Part shown: positions 1 through 10,376 of the stretch, piece by piece | How positions within the stretch are numbered: position 1 is the first letter of the stretch | Layout: each line of letters begins with the position of its first letter | DNA from: Megalopta genalis | Lineage: Eukaryota; Arthropoda; Insecta; Hymenoptera; Halictidae | DNA: 64,000 bases | Direction of reading: 5' to 3' | Assembly (NCBI RefSeq): GCF_051020955.1 | Contig: NC_135017.1 | Location: 30,412,689-30,476,688 of the forward strand | Program-made: the position numbers and the translations under genes | Notes under the pieces: generated by a model | Databases searched by the model: none | Told to the model about the DNA's origin: nothing | The model's input: only the letters and a program-made list of their open reading frames with translations

Positions 1-345
1 TGCGATCTTAGCGATCTTTAATTATTTGTAAGTCATAGCAACGTCGATCAATTTCGATAAAATTTTTAGCACGCATATAAGCAACCGAGATATACGAAAG
101 GCATTTTTTAAATTTTTGTTACAGGCTCAGATAAAAAAGTTAAAAAACAAGAGTTTGTTTACTTCTTTTTGTCATTCCAAGTAAGAGCAAAATTAAGAAA
201 ATGCATTTCAGTTATTGTCTCGTGGATTAGTCCCTCTATCATCTAAAAAAAAATTCAAGTCATTTAGTACAGTTTGAAAAAAGTTATTGCGTTTTAAGAG
301 GTATTCGAATACTTTCATGAGCTACGGTACATATTTATTTCCTTA
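1..345 (+). repeat. Foldback-family repeat, partial arm
   Basis: This stretch matches the right arm of the foldback element at 18085-18710. Shared blocks, in the same order, include GGCTCAGATAAAAAAGTT, a CATTCCAA-type block, ATTCAAGTCATTTAG, and an end like TATTCGAATACTTTC. Its left part is cut by the window edge. The end resembles Tc1-type terminal repeats, so it is probably a non-autonomous Tc1-like element; that assignment is inference. No coding potential is visible. Confidence 0.55.
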
Positions 346-799
346 TGTATGCATCATTTCAAGTTAACGAATGGGAGATTTTTTAAATGTAGCATTGTTG
401 ATGGTCTAACGCAGATAGGTATTAAACATACATGTATGATATTGTATATACATATATATTAGGTATTAAATAAATATGGTATTAGTCGACGAAGGAATTT
501 GGTAATTTCGAACTTTTTGATCGATAACAAATTCTTATAAAAATACAAAATGAATTTTTTGGTTAAAATGTAAAATGCAAACGTGATTCTGGCTAAAATA
601 AAGTTTATTAAGCAAAACGGTTTGGTGCATTACAGTGGAAATTCCAATTTTTAGTTGTTCACATATAATAATTCATATATGTATAAAATCGTTATCTCTG
701 TTTTCGCGTTTCTGCTATCACCGGCAAATATGACCACCAACTACCACATTTCGACGAAATATAATGTTCGTTACATTCAGTTATGACGCTATTGAGTTC
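346..799. other. AT-rich, no gene seen
   Basis: Very AT-rich DNA with short TATATA runs. I see no supported reading frame, RNA gene or terminal repeat here. Confidence 0.5.
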
Positions 800-1150
800 A
801 ATTTACAATAATATCCCGGACACCTTTAAAACGTAATTAGTTTCTTAAATCTGGACTAAATGACTTGAATCTTTTTCAGATGTTAGAATGCCGAATTCAC
901 TATACAATGAGTAGAAATTGTTTTGCAAAAATTGCATCTGTTTGGAAGGACGAAAAAGATGATGTTTAAATCTTCGTTACAGGCTCATACAAAACGATTG
1001 AAAAAAGACATTGCCTTTCGATTCTTTTACCATTCCAAACAAATGTAATTTTTGCAAAAATATGTTTTACTCGTTGTCTACTAGGATCTCAAAAAACTGC
1101 AACTTTTAAAAATGTAATTGCGTTTTCAAAGATGTCTGAATATTATCGTT
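800..1150. repeat. Foldback element, short version
   Basis: Two inverted copies of the same arm lie back to back. The left copy reads GACTAAATGACTTGAATC around 852-872. The right copy carries GGCTCATACAAAACG and a TGTCTGAATATTATCG-type end near 1130. Compared with 18085-18710 the central spacer is missing. The arms are diverged, so this is an old insertion. Confidence 0.45.
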
Positions 1151-1424
1151 GGCTCACCGAAAGTAAAGAAACGAAGATTGGATTTGAAGCACCTGGATTC
1201 CGGGCTATCGTGTACACGTGCACATTGTAAGGAGACAGGCGTAAAAAGAGAGTGGTGAACATACCACACGGAATACTTGTTAGAATGTTTGTACTTTATT
1301 GCCCAAAACTTCGATGGTATCGCTAAGATAATCACCGAAACAATACTAGCTAACAATAAGACAATCTCTGGTTCTAAGGACACCTTCTCGTGTCCACTTT
1401 CTCTGTTTTTTATTGGAATCTTAA

Positions 1425-2461
1425 CCCTTAGCACTCCGAACCATTCTGGACGTTGGCTATCAGCTACTCGGCGTCACTTTTCGGCAGAAACGGGCATTTA
1501 CAGACTCTCGTATTATTTAGTATGGTTTTGGAACTAACTAACATATTATAATGATATTGGACTTACATGAATTGGCTGAAATCGAGAAATTTGCAAAACG
1601 ATCAATATTTTATTTTTTATAATTTTGTTATTGTTTGTTTTATAATTTTGTTTTGTTGTTGTAATCGCTATCTATGCGAACTCTTTCTCTCGTCGCCTTG
1701 TTGCTTGGACGATATCACTATCACTGCTATCAAAACGATAGATTAACTGTAGAAGAAAACCTTCTACAGTTAGAGTCTTTCTAACATATCTGTATAAACG
1801 TCTATCTGGAGCTCATCTTCGCTACTACTTGTGTCATGAGACTCATTCGTGTTTGAACGTTTTGCCATTGTTCTAATAAAAAAATATGAATAAATACATA
1901 GGTTGAAAATTTCTTATTGTTATTACCAACTCACAAGATGATATTTACCAAAAAAACTTTTACCAAACAATTTATTTACCAAGAGAAGAATCACTTTACC
2001 GATTTTCTCACTCGTTAGATCCATCTATACCGCTCGACGCTTCAAACCAAACTGAGTTCAGCTTTGAAAATCTTTTCCTCCAGATTTTATAATTATAAAT
2101 CTCACTATACAGTGCATGCTATGTTCGCATACCGACCTTTCTTGTACAAACTTGCCTTATCGCTCTTTTCAAATGGCGCCTTTGAAGTACTCGGACCATC
2201 GTGAGCACGCCTCTCACGTTCTCGTCAAAAACCGCTGACATTTCTTGTATATATCTTAGTAATTTTACTATATTTTGATTTGATTTCTTGTGCCATTTCA
2301 AGAGAAAACTTCAGGGAAACATGCATGTCTCAAAAAGTTGCGTTGAAATAACTCAATTCCTCGTAATCACTAATAAACTTTAATGTACCACGAGAGGGGA
2401 CATCCGAGTGATATGCTAGAATTACGATGTCCCACGAGAGGGGACAGCGGAGTGCAAAGGG
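1425..2461 (-). mobile_element. piggyBac-like element, internally deleted
   Basis: The element is bounded by TTAA at 1421-1424 and 2462-2465. Its ends are inverted repeats: CCCTTAGCACTCCG on the left and, read on the minus strand, CCCTTTGCACTCCG on the right (13 of 14 match). A TTAA duplication with CCC-starting ends is the hallmark of the piggyBac superfamily. The right end has a subterminal direct repeat of TGTCCCCTCTCGTGG. At about 1.04 kb it is too short for a whole transposase. A candidate N-terminal piece is at 1770-1868 on the minus strand, so the 5' end of the element would be at 2461. Confidence 0.8.
1770..1868 (-). pseudogene. Possible piggyBac transposase N-terminus fragment
   Basis: A 32-codon frame starts MAKRSNTNESHD and runs into a Ser/Glu/Asp-rich stretch (SSSEDELQIDVYTDM) before a stop. 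Short basic starts followed by acidic serine-rich stretches are usual at the N-terminus of piggyBac transposases, which act in the nucleus to cut and paste at TTAA. The catalytic domain is absent. The position inside a TTAA-flanked element, transcribed away from its right end, supports the call; the sequence alone is too short to prove it. Confidence 0.4.
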
Positions 2462-2465
2462 TTAA

Positions 2466-3960
2466 AATGTGCGTTTTCCTGAGAGTTTTACGTTCGAATT
2501 TTCATTCAGACGATACAGGCCATACTGGCGATACGGGTCTCTTTCCCAGATTTTGCTCATCCGAAGCATTTACGACTTCCAAAATGTCCTACATAAATAC
2601 TGCAAGATCTGTCTCATTGATTCTTTGCATTTGGATGTCAAGTCTGAGGCGCCACTAAAAATTGGCGCCACTATTAACCTAGAAACGGTGATCAAATTTG
2701 TTATAGCTTGTTTTGCAGACTGATAGACGTCAAATTGACGTGCGCCATTAATTGAAGGTTAAAGTCATGCATTCCAGAACAACATAAATTAACCAACCGA
2801 TATTTAAAAAAAAAAACGATCTTCTCGGTTTATCTTCTATATTTCATTATCAATTTTATAGCTTTTTCTATGAGCATTATTTGTATGTACGTAAATTTAA
2901 CCGTGTACATCTAGCCCGAGCTCGTTGCAGTTCATGAAAGGTGTTCGATTTCAAGCAGTCCGAACTTAAAACTCGTCACATCGGCTGCGATAGTTCGCGA
3001 CACTCGACGGTTTTAAAAACGCGCAGGAGAAAGTCGGTTCCATCAACATTTTTCAACTCCTCCAACTAAGATGATTTTAGAACGCTAACGAGATCACCTC
3101 TTATAGGCGAAATAACCGTCGAACTGTTAAGTTTTTAAATTTTAAAAAAAGTTTCAGAGTTTAGTGTGAGTATATTATTAATTTTAGTCAATCTTTGACA
3201 GTTCAATTAAATAAATGGCTGTTACACTAGGAACAACAGAAAGACTAATAAGTCTACATTGAGGTATCTTCGAAAATATGAATTGCATAGTTGTGAAAAT
3301 GGTCCGTCGTTCAAGGGCTAATTTGTTACACAGGCTGGTCGCTGAATGACCGAATGATATGAAACGAACATAACTTTCGCAAGCACATGATTTTTTGTTT
3401 CCTCATCACTGTATTTGGAATTTCGGCTACTTTCTCTGTGTTTTAATAATTGACTTTTCATTGCAATAGAAAAACTCCACGAGTTTTGCTGGACATCATG
3501 CGTAGCCATTTTAATTTCAAAAGGGATGCTCTATAACCTACGAAGAAGAAGAAAATAAAAAAGATTGAAAATGAACGCGTTATGACATTTTCAAACCTTC
3601 GGTGCAAACCATAGCGCACGATCATTTAAAATATCTCCGCAAATTACAGTCGCGAGCGAAATCTGGATATTTGAGATCGCAACGGAAGGAAAAGGTGTCT
3701 TGTACGCGAGAATTTACACGCTGGCTTCCGAATCGATGCAAATTTTAATCGTGTACCACTGTATCCCTCGTGTAGACCTCACCAAGACCTTAACGCAGGC
3801 CTGCCTTCTACCTGAGACACCATCGAGTCTGTCCGGGGAGGTGTTGACCTAGAATGCTCGTTGCATTCGTCAATGGTTTTGGAATACGTTCGTATCCGTG
3901 CTCAGCAGGTTTGACACGCGTTGTGTCACTGGTGTACAGTTCCCGTTGGGTCTGTAGTAG
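2466..3960. other. No gene recognised
   Basis: Mixed-composition DNA. Frames here (for example minus 3318-3509) are short and without a recognisable motif. A short inverted GGCGCCAC pair lies near 2650-2672. I cannot support a gene. Confidence 0.4.
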
Positions 3961-3984
3961 GGTGACCCGATGCCTCCCTCGTCT

Positions 3985-4160
3985 CGTCAGGTACTTGGGC
4001 CGTCGTCTTCGACCGTCTCGTTGCGTCCCGTCAGGTACTTGGACCGTCGTCCTTGACCGCCTTGTTGCGTTCCGTCAGGTGCAGGGACTGTCATCGTCCG
4101 CCTCGTTACGTATCGTCAGGTGTAAGGACAGTCGTCCTTTCGCCTCGTAGCTTCTCGCAC
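3985..4160. repeat. 44-bp GC-rich minisatellite, four units
   Basis: Four imperfect tandem units start at 3985, 4029, 4073 and 4114, each beginning CGTCAGGT, with spacings of 44, 44 and 41 bp. Within the units the core CGTCGTC..GACCG..TCGTTGCGT recurs. The array is much richer in GC than its flanks. The reading frame through it (3854-4150) is a by-product of the repeat and not a gene I can defend. Confidence 0.8.
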
Positions 4161-4354
4161 CTCGCCTGGTGGTGAGCCAAATGTCCATATCCTCCGACGC
4201 CGTCTAAAGCACTCTTTATGCAGCCTTTGTAGCTTCCATTTCAAGAAGGGTTGGGCGGTTAATACTATTACTACTACTACTAACAATAATAATCAACGTA
4301 AACGTAATGGATCTTTATTGGCTTGTTGCTTTGAGAAAACTGAACATAATCTAT

Positions 4355-4450
4355 AAATAGATTGCGGATCTTTGTGCACAATAAACATTTTCCTCTTAAA
4401 TTGAAACAAACAGCGACGAAATAGAAATTTCGTTCTTTGTTCAATAATTT
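4355..4450 (-). repeat. ~100-bp dispersed repeat, reverse copy
   Basis: Read on the minus strand this contains TTGTGCACAAAGATCCGCAA preceded by a GAACGAAATTTCTATTTCG-like block. It matches copies at about 25204-25375, 27812-27925, 28380-28500 and 29806-29910. The piggyBac-type MITE at 4457 lies immediately beyond it. Confidence 0.5.
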
Positions 4451-4456
4451 GATTAA

Positions 4457-4836
4457 CCGTTTGCGTACCACGAGCCACTTTCGCGCTCTTCAGATTTTGT
4501 GTCGAGAAAAGCCAGGGCATTTGGCCGAAACAGACGACTTACGGCCCACCCGAAATTTGTCGAAACGTGCTCAGTCTTTCAGACGCATGTATACGTCGCG
4601 CGTCGCATCGCTGTCAGTAATCCAATTTGCATTTTGTTGTTACCTATTCTAAATTAATAGTATATATGTTTTCATTCATAACGTTTTATTTTATGTTTTA
4701 CGGCTTTTTTCGACACGTAATCGAAGGAGCGCTATTGCGCTCTTCGGCTTTTTTCGACACATAATCGAAGGAGCGCTATTGCGCTCTTCGGCGCTTCTCG
4801 ATCCTGTTTTTTCAAAACCATCTGATACGCAAACGG
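4457..4836. mobile_element. piggyBac-type MITE (TTAA)
   Basis: TTAA at 4453-4456 and 4837-4840 flanks inverted ends CCGTTTGCGTACCA and CCGTTTGCGTATCA (13 of 14 match). Inside is a direct repeat of a ~50-bp unit (about 4701-4795) with the local palindrome GAGCGCTATTGCGCTC. It has no coding capacity. It belongs with the TTAA-targeting elements but has its own terminal sequence, so it is a separate family from 1425-2461. Confidence 0.8.
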
Positions 4837-4984
4837 TTAAGTTGTTAATAATATGTATATAGATAATCTTCAATTCTTTCTATCTCTCTATAGTTTCAAA
4901 TTTCGCCAACCTATTTTTTTTAATAACACTACCTACTCGTAAATAATCAAAAGAACAACCATCGTCGCAACAAAACTGATGCTT

Positions 4985-5194
4985 TCATTCTATTTTCCTG
5001 ATTGTTCCAATTGGAAACCTTTTCGTGCTGACTGCATACCCTCTTGCACAATTTCCAGCGTCTTTAATGGAATTATTAATAACTTTTGCACTGTTATTGA
5101 TTTTCGTTGCAATATCCCAGTTCGAATATCCTTCTTCTTCCAAAACATTCACTTTTCCAATTTTGTCAATGTTCCTTGACGTACCGCGACCCAA
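4985..5194 (-). pseudogene. Tc1/Tc3-like transposase N-terminus, copy 1
   Basis: A 69-residue frame starts MGRGTSRNIDKIGK and contains VLEEEGYSNWDIATKINNS and AKVINNSIKD. This is the paired-like helix-turn-helix pattern of Tc1/Tc3 transposases (a GRG start, an E-GYS--IA-KI-S first HTH, then a V-N-I-D recognition helix). This part binds the terminal repeats. The frame then runs into unrelated residues and stops; no DDE catalytic residues are present. The GRG start 12-15 residues before the HTH favours the Met at 5194. Confidence 0.65.
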
Positions 5195-5399
5195 AATAAT
5201 ATAATATATTTATTACGTCATCATGGTGGACCGTTTGATAATAATATGTATATAGATAATCTTAAATTCTTTCTATCTCTCTATAGTTTCAAATTTCGCC
5301 AACCTATTTCTATCACAAATATATAAAATCCGCATAAATATTCGAAAATAACACTACCTACTCGTAAATAATCAAAAGAACAACCATCGTCGCAACGCG

Positions 5400-5630
5400 T
5401 CGCAACAAAACTGATGCTTTCATTCTATTTTCCTGATTTTTCCAATTGGAAACCTTTTCGTGCTGCATATCCTCTTCCATAATTTCCAGCGTCTTTAATG
5501 GAATTATTAATAACTTTTGCACTGTTATTGATTTTCGTTGCAATATCCCGGTTCGAATATCCTTCTTCTCCCGAAACTCAAAAATTCACTTCTCCAATTT
5601 CGTCAATGTTCCTTGACGTACCGCGACCCA
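5400..5630 (-). pseudogene. Tc1/Tc3-like transposase N-terminus, copy 2 (frameshifted)
   Basis: This is the second copy of the same fragment. The nucleotide sequence around 5470-5600 matches 5040-5160 closely, but small indels move the HTH (EGYSN.DIATKINNS) and the following residues into different frames. A 61-residue frame at 5358-5543 therefore starts inside it and is not a real product. Confidence 0.6.
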
Positions 5631-5676
5631 AAATAATATAATATATTTATTACGTCATCACGATGGACCGTATGAT

Positions 5677-6229
5677 AAGCGTCATTAACGATGGTAATAG
5701 CAGTAGGAAGATGAATAATGCTATGTAATGGTAACAGTAATAAGAATAATAATGTGGCAATAACGGTAATAACAATAAGATCAAGAATTTAAAGATGGTT
5801 GCGAACAATAGTGATTGCAGAATGTTCAAACGATGCATACGAATTACGAAAGAAGTTGAGAGAACGGCAATAACGATTGGCATTGATGAATAGGTGATTT
5901 AAACGATTATAATGTCCATACAGTGTGCGATGTGTTTCTGCGAGAAAAGGAGGAGAATATCTATGCTTACGGAGCGATGCATGAAAATTTAATTTTTCGA
6001 GAGTTCGAGGACAGGAGATAACGTGATTAATTAGTTTGTATGTAAATAATAGGTCGTCGACTATTACACACCGTTGATCACGAGGCATCAGTCCCGGTTG
6101 TAGTAAGATGTCTTAATCATGGCATAAAATTGACATAGGTGATTCAGTGAAGTAAGATGCAAATCTTAGAAATCTATGTGGACCACTCACGCTCAACTTT
6201 GAATGATATTTTGTGTAGGGAACTCATTA
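5677..6229. other. No gene recognised
   Basis: AATAAT and GGTAAT-rich sequence. A 99-residue minus-strand frame (5789-6088) has no recognisable motif. Confidence 0.4.
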
Positions 6230-6233
6230 TTAA

Positions 6234-6554
6234 CACTATGCCGTCCGCAGATCTTAGATATGATTCTTTTGTTTGACGCCGGCATAATAGCTTGGAAATT
6301 TTAGATTTAAAAAAGAATTTCGAAGATGGCGGTAATATAAATTCCTAAAATTAAGATATGTCATCCAAGAATTTTTATACTTAATTCTTACTTAAATAAG
6401 CACAATGCTATAGTTAGTTTGCTGCCTTTTAACACCTAAGAAATATAGTTCAAATGTTATTTCAGTTTTTTAAAATGGCACCAAAGTGGTACCACCGGCA
6501 TACAACAGATAGTTTTTGCATGGCACCAGCGTGGTGCGACCGGACGGCATAGTG
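6234..6554. mobile_element. piggyBac-type MITE (TTAA)
   Basis: TTAA at 6230-6233 and 6555-6558 flanks perfect 14-bp inverted ends CACTATGCCGTCCG. The 321-bp body is non-coding. Subterminal GGCACCA(A/G)(A/C)GTGGT motifs occur twice near the right end (about 6477-6491 and 6521-6535). It lies 181 bp from the next TTAA element. Confidence 0.85.
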
Positions 6555-6735
6555 TTAATCCGTATTCGAGTGTGCGGCGAACTATAGAAATATGTATAGA
6601 GAAATCGTAGTGTATTTCCATAATAACGCGGCATGGTATTATTATACAAAAGAAAATATAATTTATAATACTATAAACCGTCCACTACCCTCGTGTTGTC
6701 ACTGGTTCCGAATAACTGTAATTAAGCATTATTAA

Positions 6736-7477
6736 CACGTTCCCTGCCGCGTGGGGCGTATACGCCCCACGCTGAACTTTCCGTTCAAGCCATTTGGTAT
6801 TATCATTGTAAAATGAAGAATTTTTTAAAAATTCATTATGCAGTCAATTATGGACATCTTAATACTATTGCCGATGCCCTCATTTAATCGTGGGGCGTAT
6901 ACGCCCCACGCGGCGTGATGGGCAATTTTTCTTTACTGTAACTTGTTTTAACTGCATTTCTCTTATTCCGATCAGTCATTTATTCGCGTGTCGTTGACAC
7001 AATACTTACTGCTTCACTGAAGCTGGGATTGATTTATAGTTCTATAGTACTGTAAAAGTTGTAACATTCTGCGATAGTTGTGTGGATAAACCACACTTAT
7101 GTTTGCCATGTTTTAACAAAGTTCATCGTAACATCCCTTTGTAATCGCATACAAACTTGAATTTAACTAAAATGTTATATTTTAAACTAATATAGGCATG
7201 ATAAAAAAAATTATATGTGAGGATGCAACTCGCTTGGTATAATAATGATCAGCCAGGTATTTGTTAAAGTAATTCCTAGAAAAATAAATTTATTGGTTTG
7301 CTGTGTTATGCATGTTAAACTATACAACCTTTCCTTGATAATTATGATTTTTGCACTATTTTAATTATTGTAAAACATACGCCAGAAACAAAATAATACA
7401 AATGTAAAGCGTGGGGCGCATACGCCCCACGCGGCTTGAACGGAAAGTCTTCAAAAAACGGTCTGGCAGGGAACGTG
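6736..7477 (+). mobile_element. piggyBac-like element with palindromic sites
   Basis: TTAA at 6732-6735 and 7478-7481 flanks perfect 13-bp ends CACGTTCCCTGCC. A second shared block, CTTTCCGTTCAAGCC, lies further in at both ends. The palindrome GGGGCGTATACGCCCC (one base changed at the third) occurs three times, at 6749-6772, 6889-6910 and 7409-7432. They look like repeated binding sites for a transposase, which is inference. A decayed transposase C-terminus is at 7046-7144 on the plus strand, so the element's 3' end is at 7477. Confidence 0.85.
7046..7144 (+). pseudogene. piggyBac transposase C-terminal Cys-rich end, broken
   Basis: The frame at 7070-7144 reads CDSCVDKPHLCLPCFNKVH then a stop. 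A C-K-S-C pair sits 19 bp upstream in a shifted frame. Together they match the C-x2-C...C-x2-C...KP-LC--CF...H zinc-binding end of piggyBac transposases. The frameshift and the lack of the DDD catalytic domain make it non-functional. It lies 334 bp before the right terminal repeat, as expected for the 3' end. Confidence 0.75.
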
Positions 7478-7545
7478 TTAACCCTCGCTGTACCATGCCG
7501 TATGCCGTTTGTTTATGTTAGAGCAACGACAACAAATACATAATA

Positions 7546-7816
7546 ATAGTAATTGATGATAATGATGACAAAATTTTAGTTCAAAATGTTCGTATAAATA
7601 AGGTTACGGGTCCGTCTGAACCCGAATGTGGGGCTGCGAGTGCACACCTAACCGCCGTTACTACGAGGATTAAACAAGCGAATAGTAATTGATGATGATA
7701 ATGACAAAATTTTAGTTCAAAATGTTTGTATAAATAAGGTTACGGGTCCGTTTGAACCCGAATGTGGGGCTGCAAGTGCACGGTACTAGCAGGTATTACG
7801 AGGATTAAACAAGCGA
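7546..7816. repeat. Two-copy tandem duplication (~135 bp)
   Basis: Two direct units, about 7546-7680 and 7681-7816, share ACAAAATTTTAGTTCAAAAT, GGTTACGGGTCCGT, GAACCCGAATGTGGGGCTGC and ACGAGGATTAAACAAGCGA. They differ by few substitutions and by the short segment before ACGAGG. It is non-coding. Confidence 0.85.
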
Positions 7817-9790
7817 GCTTAATAATCTCGACGAAGTGTTTGTTTGCTTGACATCAAAAGATTGTTATAATTCACAGCCATGCAGAAACGTGGCACAAAA
7901 ATTATTTGCTTATCCACAGAAGCATATTTTGATCCGAGGCTGTGCAACAGCACTGTGCGCGACAGGTTGGGAGAGCAGTGAAGTCGGTTTGAATGACAAT
8001 ACAAAGTAGAATTATTTCGAAACATTTGGCGAAAGGTTAGCAGTTTTTATTTCGAATCGTTTACCATTGTTTTTGCGTTACCTTGCCACCAAAGAGGAAT
8101 CCCACGTGTTATGAAACATTCGTTCTAGTCACGTATAATTCTTCGGATAGCTCACGTGTCCCCATTTGCCGGCTTAGAAATAAACATCTTCTCACGAGAA
8201 AAAGAAAGGGACGGTGCATCCATCCGTCGTTATGTTTGAGTTAAAAAATTGAAGAGCTCTTCCTTTGAAAGGTTGAATTGTGCCGACACCTGCTGTCCTT
8301 TCTTTTCATGCTCGTCGTCTTCGTTTTTTGTCATGGCCTGTCATGAAAACTTCCTTTCGGGACCAACCTCTTCCAGTTTCTACCGAACCTATCTCGGGCC
8401 CCGTCTACCTGAGGAAACACCTCCACTCGTACCCCGAAGCCACGTTCTGCATATACGTTCAGCCGAGCACTGCATAAAATTGTCTCGCAGCTTGTTTGTT
8501 GTTCTTCGTAACGTTTGGTGGATATACTTCTCTTTGATGATGCTTGCTGTATATGCTGTGCTGGTTCTAATTGTTCGTTTCCAGGTAAACATCAACGTTT
8601 TTCAATGTAAAGGAGAAAAGATCGAGCTGCATAGAATCCGTTTGAACAATTGATTTTATTATAAGTGTTATTGTTGAATATTTATACTATTGTTCGATAG
8701 ATTGATGCTTTCAAATAAAGTAATGTACCTTGAAATATTTATTTAATATGAATAAAAAGTAATACGAGCAAAATAGTAAAGTACCGTTTTTTGACATCAA
8801 GGTCATGATAGAAAAGGACGTTGAATCGGTCTTGATACGATTTTCTGCAATAGAACATTTTATCTGAAGTATTTTATATTGTAATCTGTAGTTGACCAAA
8901 AACTGTTTAACTTTTGTTCGGGACATTTTTTTATCAGAATGTCGGAAGTGTTCGTAAAATCGTGGCGTAAATTACGTGGACATCCTATAATGTAAGTTTC
9001 TCTTTTAACCCTCGCACTGCTGAACCCTTGCTCAGCTTTATTCAATTTTTCCAAACATAACATTGAAGACACTTTTCCTTTGTTCTCCTGTTGTTTCTAG
9101 TATAAAAAACGTTTATTTAATTGAATTGTCGAAAATTGACAAATTAAGTGACCATTTAAATACATTGGGTTAAAATGACCCGGTAACCGCAGGCTGCGGG
9201 CTAAAATCTTTCGCAATGTTAGGAAACTTAAACGCATTTTTCTCGAAACTGTATTTTCAAAATCATCAACCGATTACTTCGAAATTTCGCAGTTACCTTT
9301 ACTATAACGTGTACCAGGGATCGACGATCGATTTTTTGTTAACTTTCAATCATTTCGGAAACGTAAAAAATTTTTGTGCACATTCGGTAATTCAGATACA
9401 AATAACTACCGTTTCTACAATTTTCACAAAAATAAAAATGTTCAATCGTCAATGCCTAGAGAATATGCTCTAGTTTGAAGCACTTTTTGAATTTTTGCTG
9501 CAGGTAATTCCGCTTCGCAGGAATCCTGCACACCGTCGAGTCATCTTTAAAAAAAGAAATTCAGATTTAAAACCTAAATAAACAGCATTTAAAACAAAAT
9601 TAACACTGCTTTTTTTATAGTTCGTAGCATTGTTAAGTGAGTCATAAAAACTGATGCCAATCAAATGTTTACTTCTCTTCTGCTGTCGTTTCAAGATATA
9701 AGTAATTGTTGATCGCGTTAAACTGTCTGCATTCGCATGTTTCTTTGAAGGTAAATCGTAAGGCGAGGAGTTAAAGCCATTTTCGAAGCT
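7817..9790. other. No gene supported
   Basis: The longest frame (plus 8249-8653, 134 codons) has a Cys/Ser-rich start and one hydrophobic stretch (LMMLAVYAVLVLIV, about residues 96-109) that could be a membrane segment. I recognise no family and see no clear start context, so I do not call it a gene. A TTAA followed by CCCTCGCACTG at 9005-9019 resembles a piggyBac-type end without a partner. Confidence 0.35.
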
Positions 9791-9791
9791 A

Positions 9792-10374
9792 TTGGGTTGG
9801 CAACACTAAGTAATTGCCGATTTCAGTTATAGATGTCTCTCACTCCCATTTTTATGATATCCGTAAATGTTATATTATAAAATTATTATTATTATTATTA
9901 TGTTATTTTTTATTATCTGTAAATGTTAGCAACTGGACAAATTGAATGCAGCGGTCAAGGAAAAGCGACCAGAATTGGTCAATCGTAAAGGTGTCATTTT
10001 CCACCAGGACAATGCTAGGCCGCACACGTCTTTGTCCACTCGGCAAAAATTGATGGATATTGGTTGGGAATTGATGTTACACCCACCATATAGCCCTGAT
10101 CTCGCGCCATCGGATTACCACTTATTTCGATCCCTGGACAACTCCCTTCGTGGTAAAACTTTCAATGATGATGACGCTGTAAAATCTCACTTAACTCAGT
10201 TTTTGGTCGAAAAGGATCAGACTTTCTACGAGCGTGGAATTTTCAAGTTGTCAGAGAGATGGCAAAAGGTCATCGAACAAAATGGAAAATACATTACAGA
10301 TTAAACTTCATTCCAAGAAAAAAAAAATTTTTATTTCGTTGAACAAATCGGCAATTACTTAGTTGCCAACCCAA
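9792..10374 (+). mobile_element. Deleted mariner element, copy 1 (583 bp)
   Basis: The ends are TTGGGTTGGCAAC and its inverse, and TA target duplications sit at 9790-9791 and 10375-10376. A full mariner is near 1.3 kb; here the 5' half, including the DNA-binding domain and first catalytic Asp, is missing. What remains is the left ~130 bp with an ATT array, then the C-terminal transposase frame, then the right end. Copies at 50753-51335 and 61075-62343 have the same deletion. The deleted form has therefore multiplied, presumably using a transposase supplied elsewhere. Confidence 0.95.
9930..10304 (+). pseudogene. mariner transposase C-terminal fragment, open frame
   Basis: An uninterrupted 124-codon frame starts QLDKLNAAVKEKRPE and ends at TAA. 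It holds the second and third catalytic Asp of a DD34D mariner: D in VIFHQDNARPHTS, then exactly 34 residues, then D in PDLAPSDYHLF. The C-terminal RWQKVIEQNGKYITD matches the family's end. A stop (TAG) directly precedes the frame and there is no ATG at its start, so whether it is translated is unclear. It lacks the HTH domain and first catalytic Asp, so it cannot transpose by itself. Confidence 0.9.
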
Positions 10375-10376
10375 TA

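Larger units (their letters stand above)
4848..5676 (-). mobile_element. Tandemly duplicated Tc1/Tc3-like transposon fragment
   Basis: Unit 1 (4848-5240) and unit 2 (5241-5676) are direct repeats, both beginning ATAATATGTATATAGATAAT and ending near a GACGTACCGCGACCCAAAAT block. Unit 2 has about 40 extra bases near 5310-5350 and a repeated CGTCGCAACG. Each unit holds the start of a minus-strand transposase frame. The catalytic part is absent. A two-copy tandem duplication of an already broken copy is the simplest reading. Confidence 0.7.

Noticed and set aside
2650..2763. TTAA pair around CCTAGAAACGG and ...GAAGG as a piggyBac MITE
   Set aside because: The two ends do not match as inverted repeats beyond CCT.
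5110..5135. GTTCGAAT words as tRNA T-loops (also 5548)
   Set aside because: They lie in the Tc1/Tc3 fragment repeat, with no cloverleaf or acceptor stem around them.
8249..8653. 134-codon frame with a possible membrane segment
   Set aside because: No family match, no start context, and the hydrophobic stretch alone is common in chance frames.
9009..9168. TTAA-CCCTCGCACTG ... GGG-TTAA as a small piggyBac MITE
   Set aside because: Only CCC is shared between the ends, which is expected by chance.
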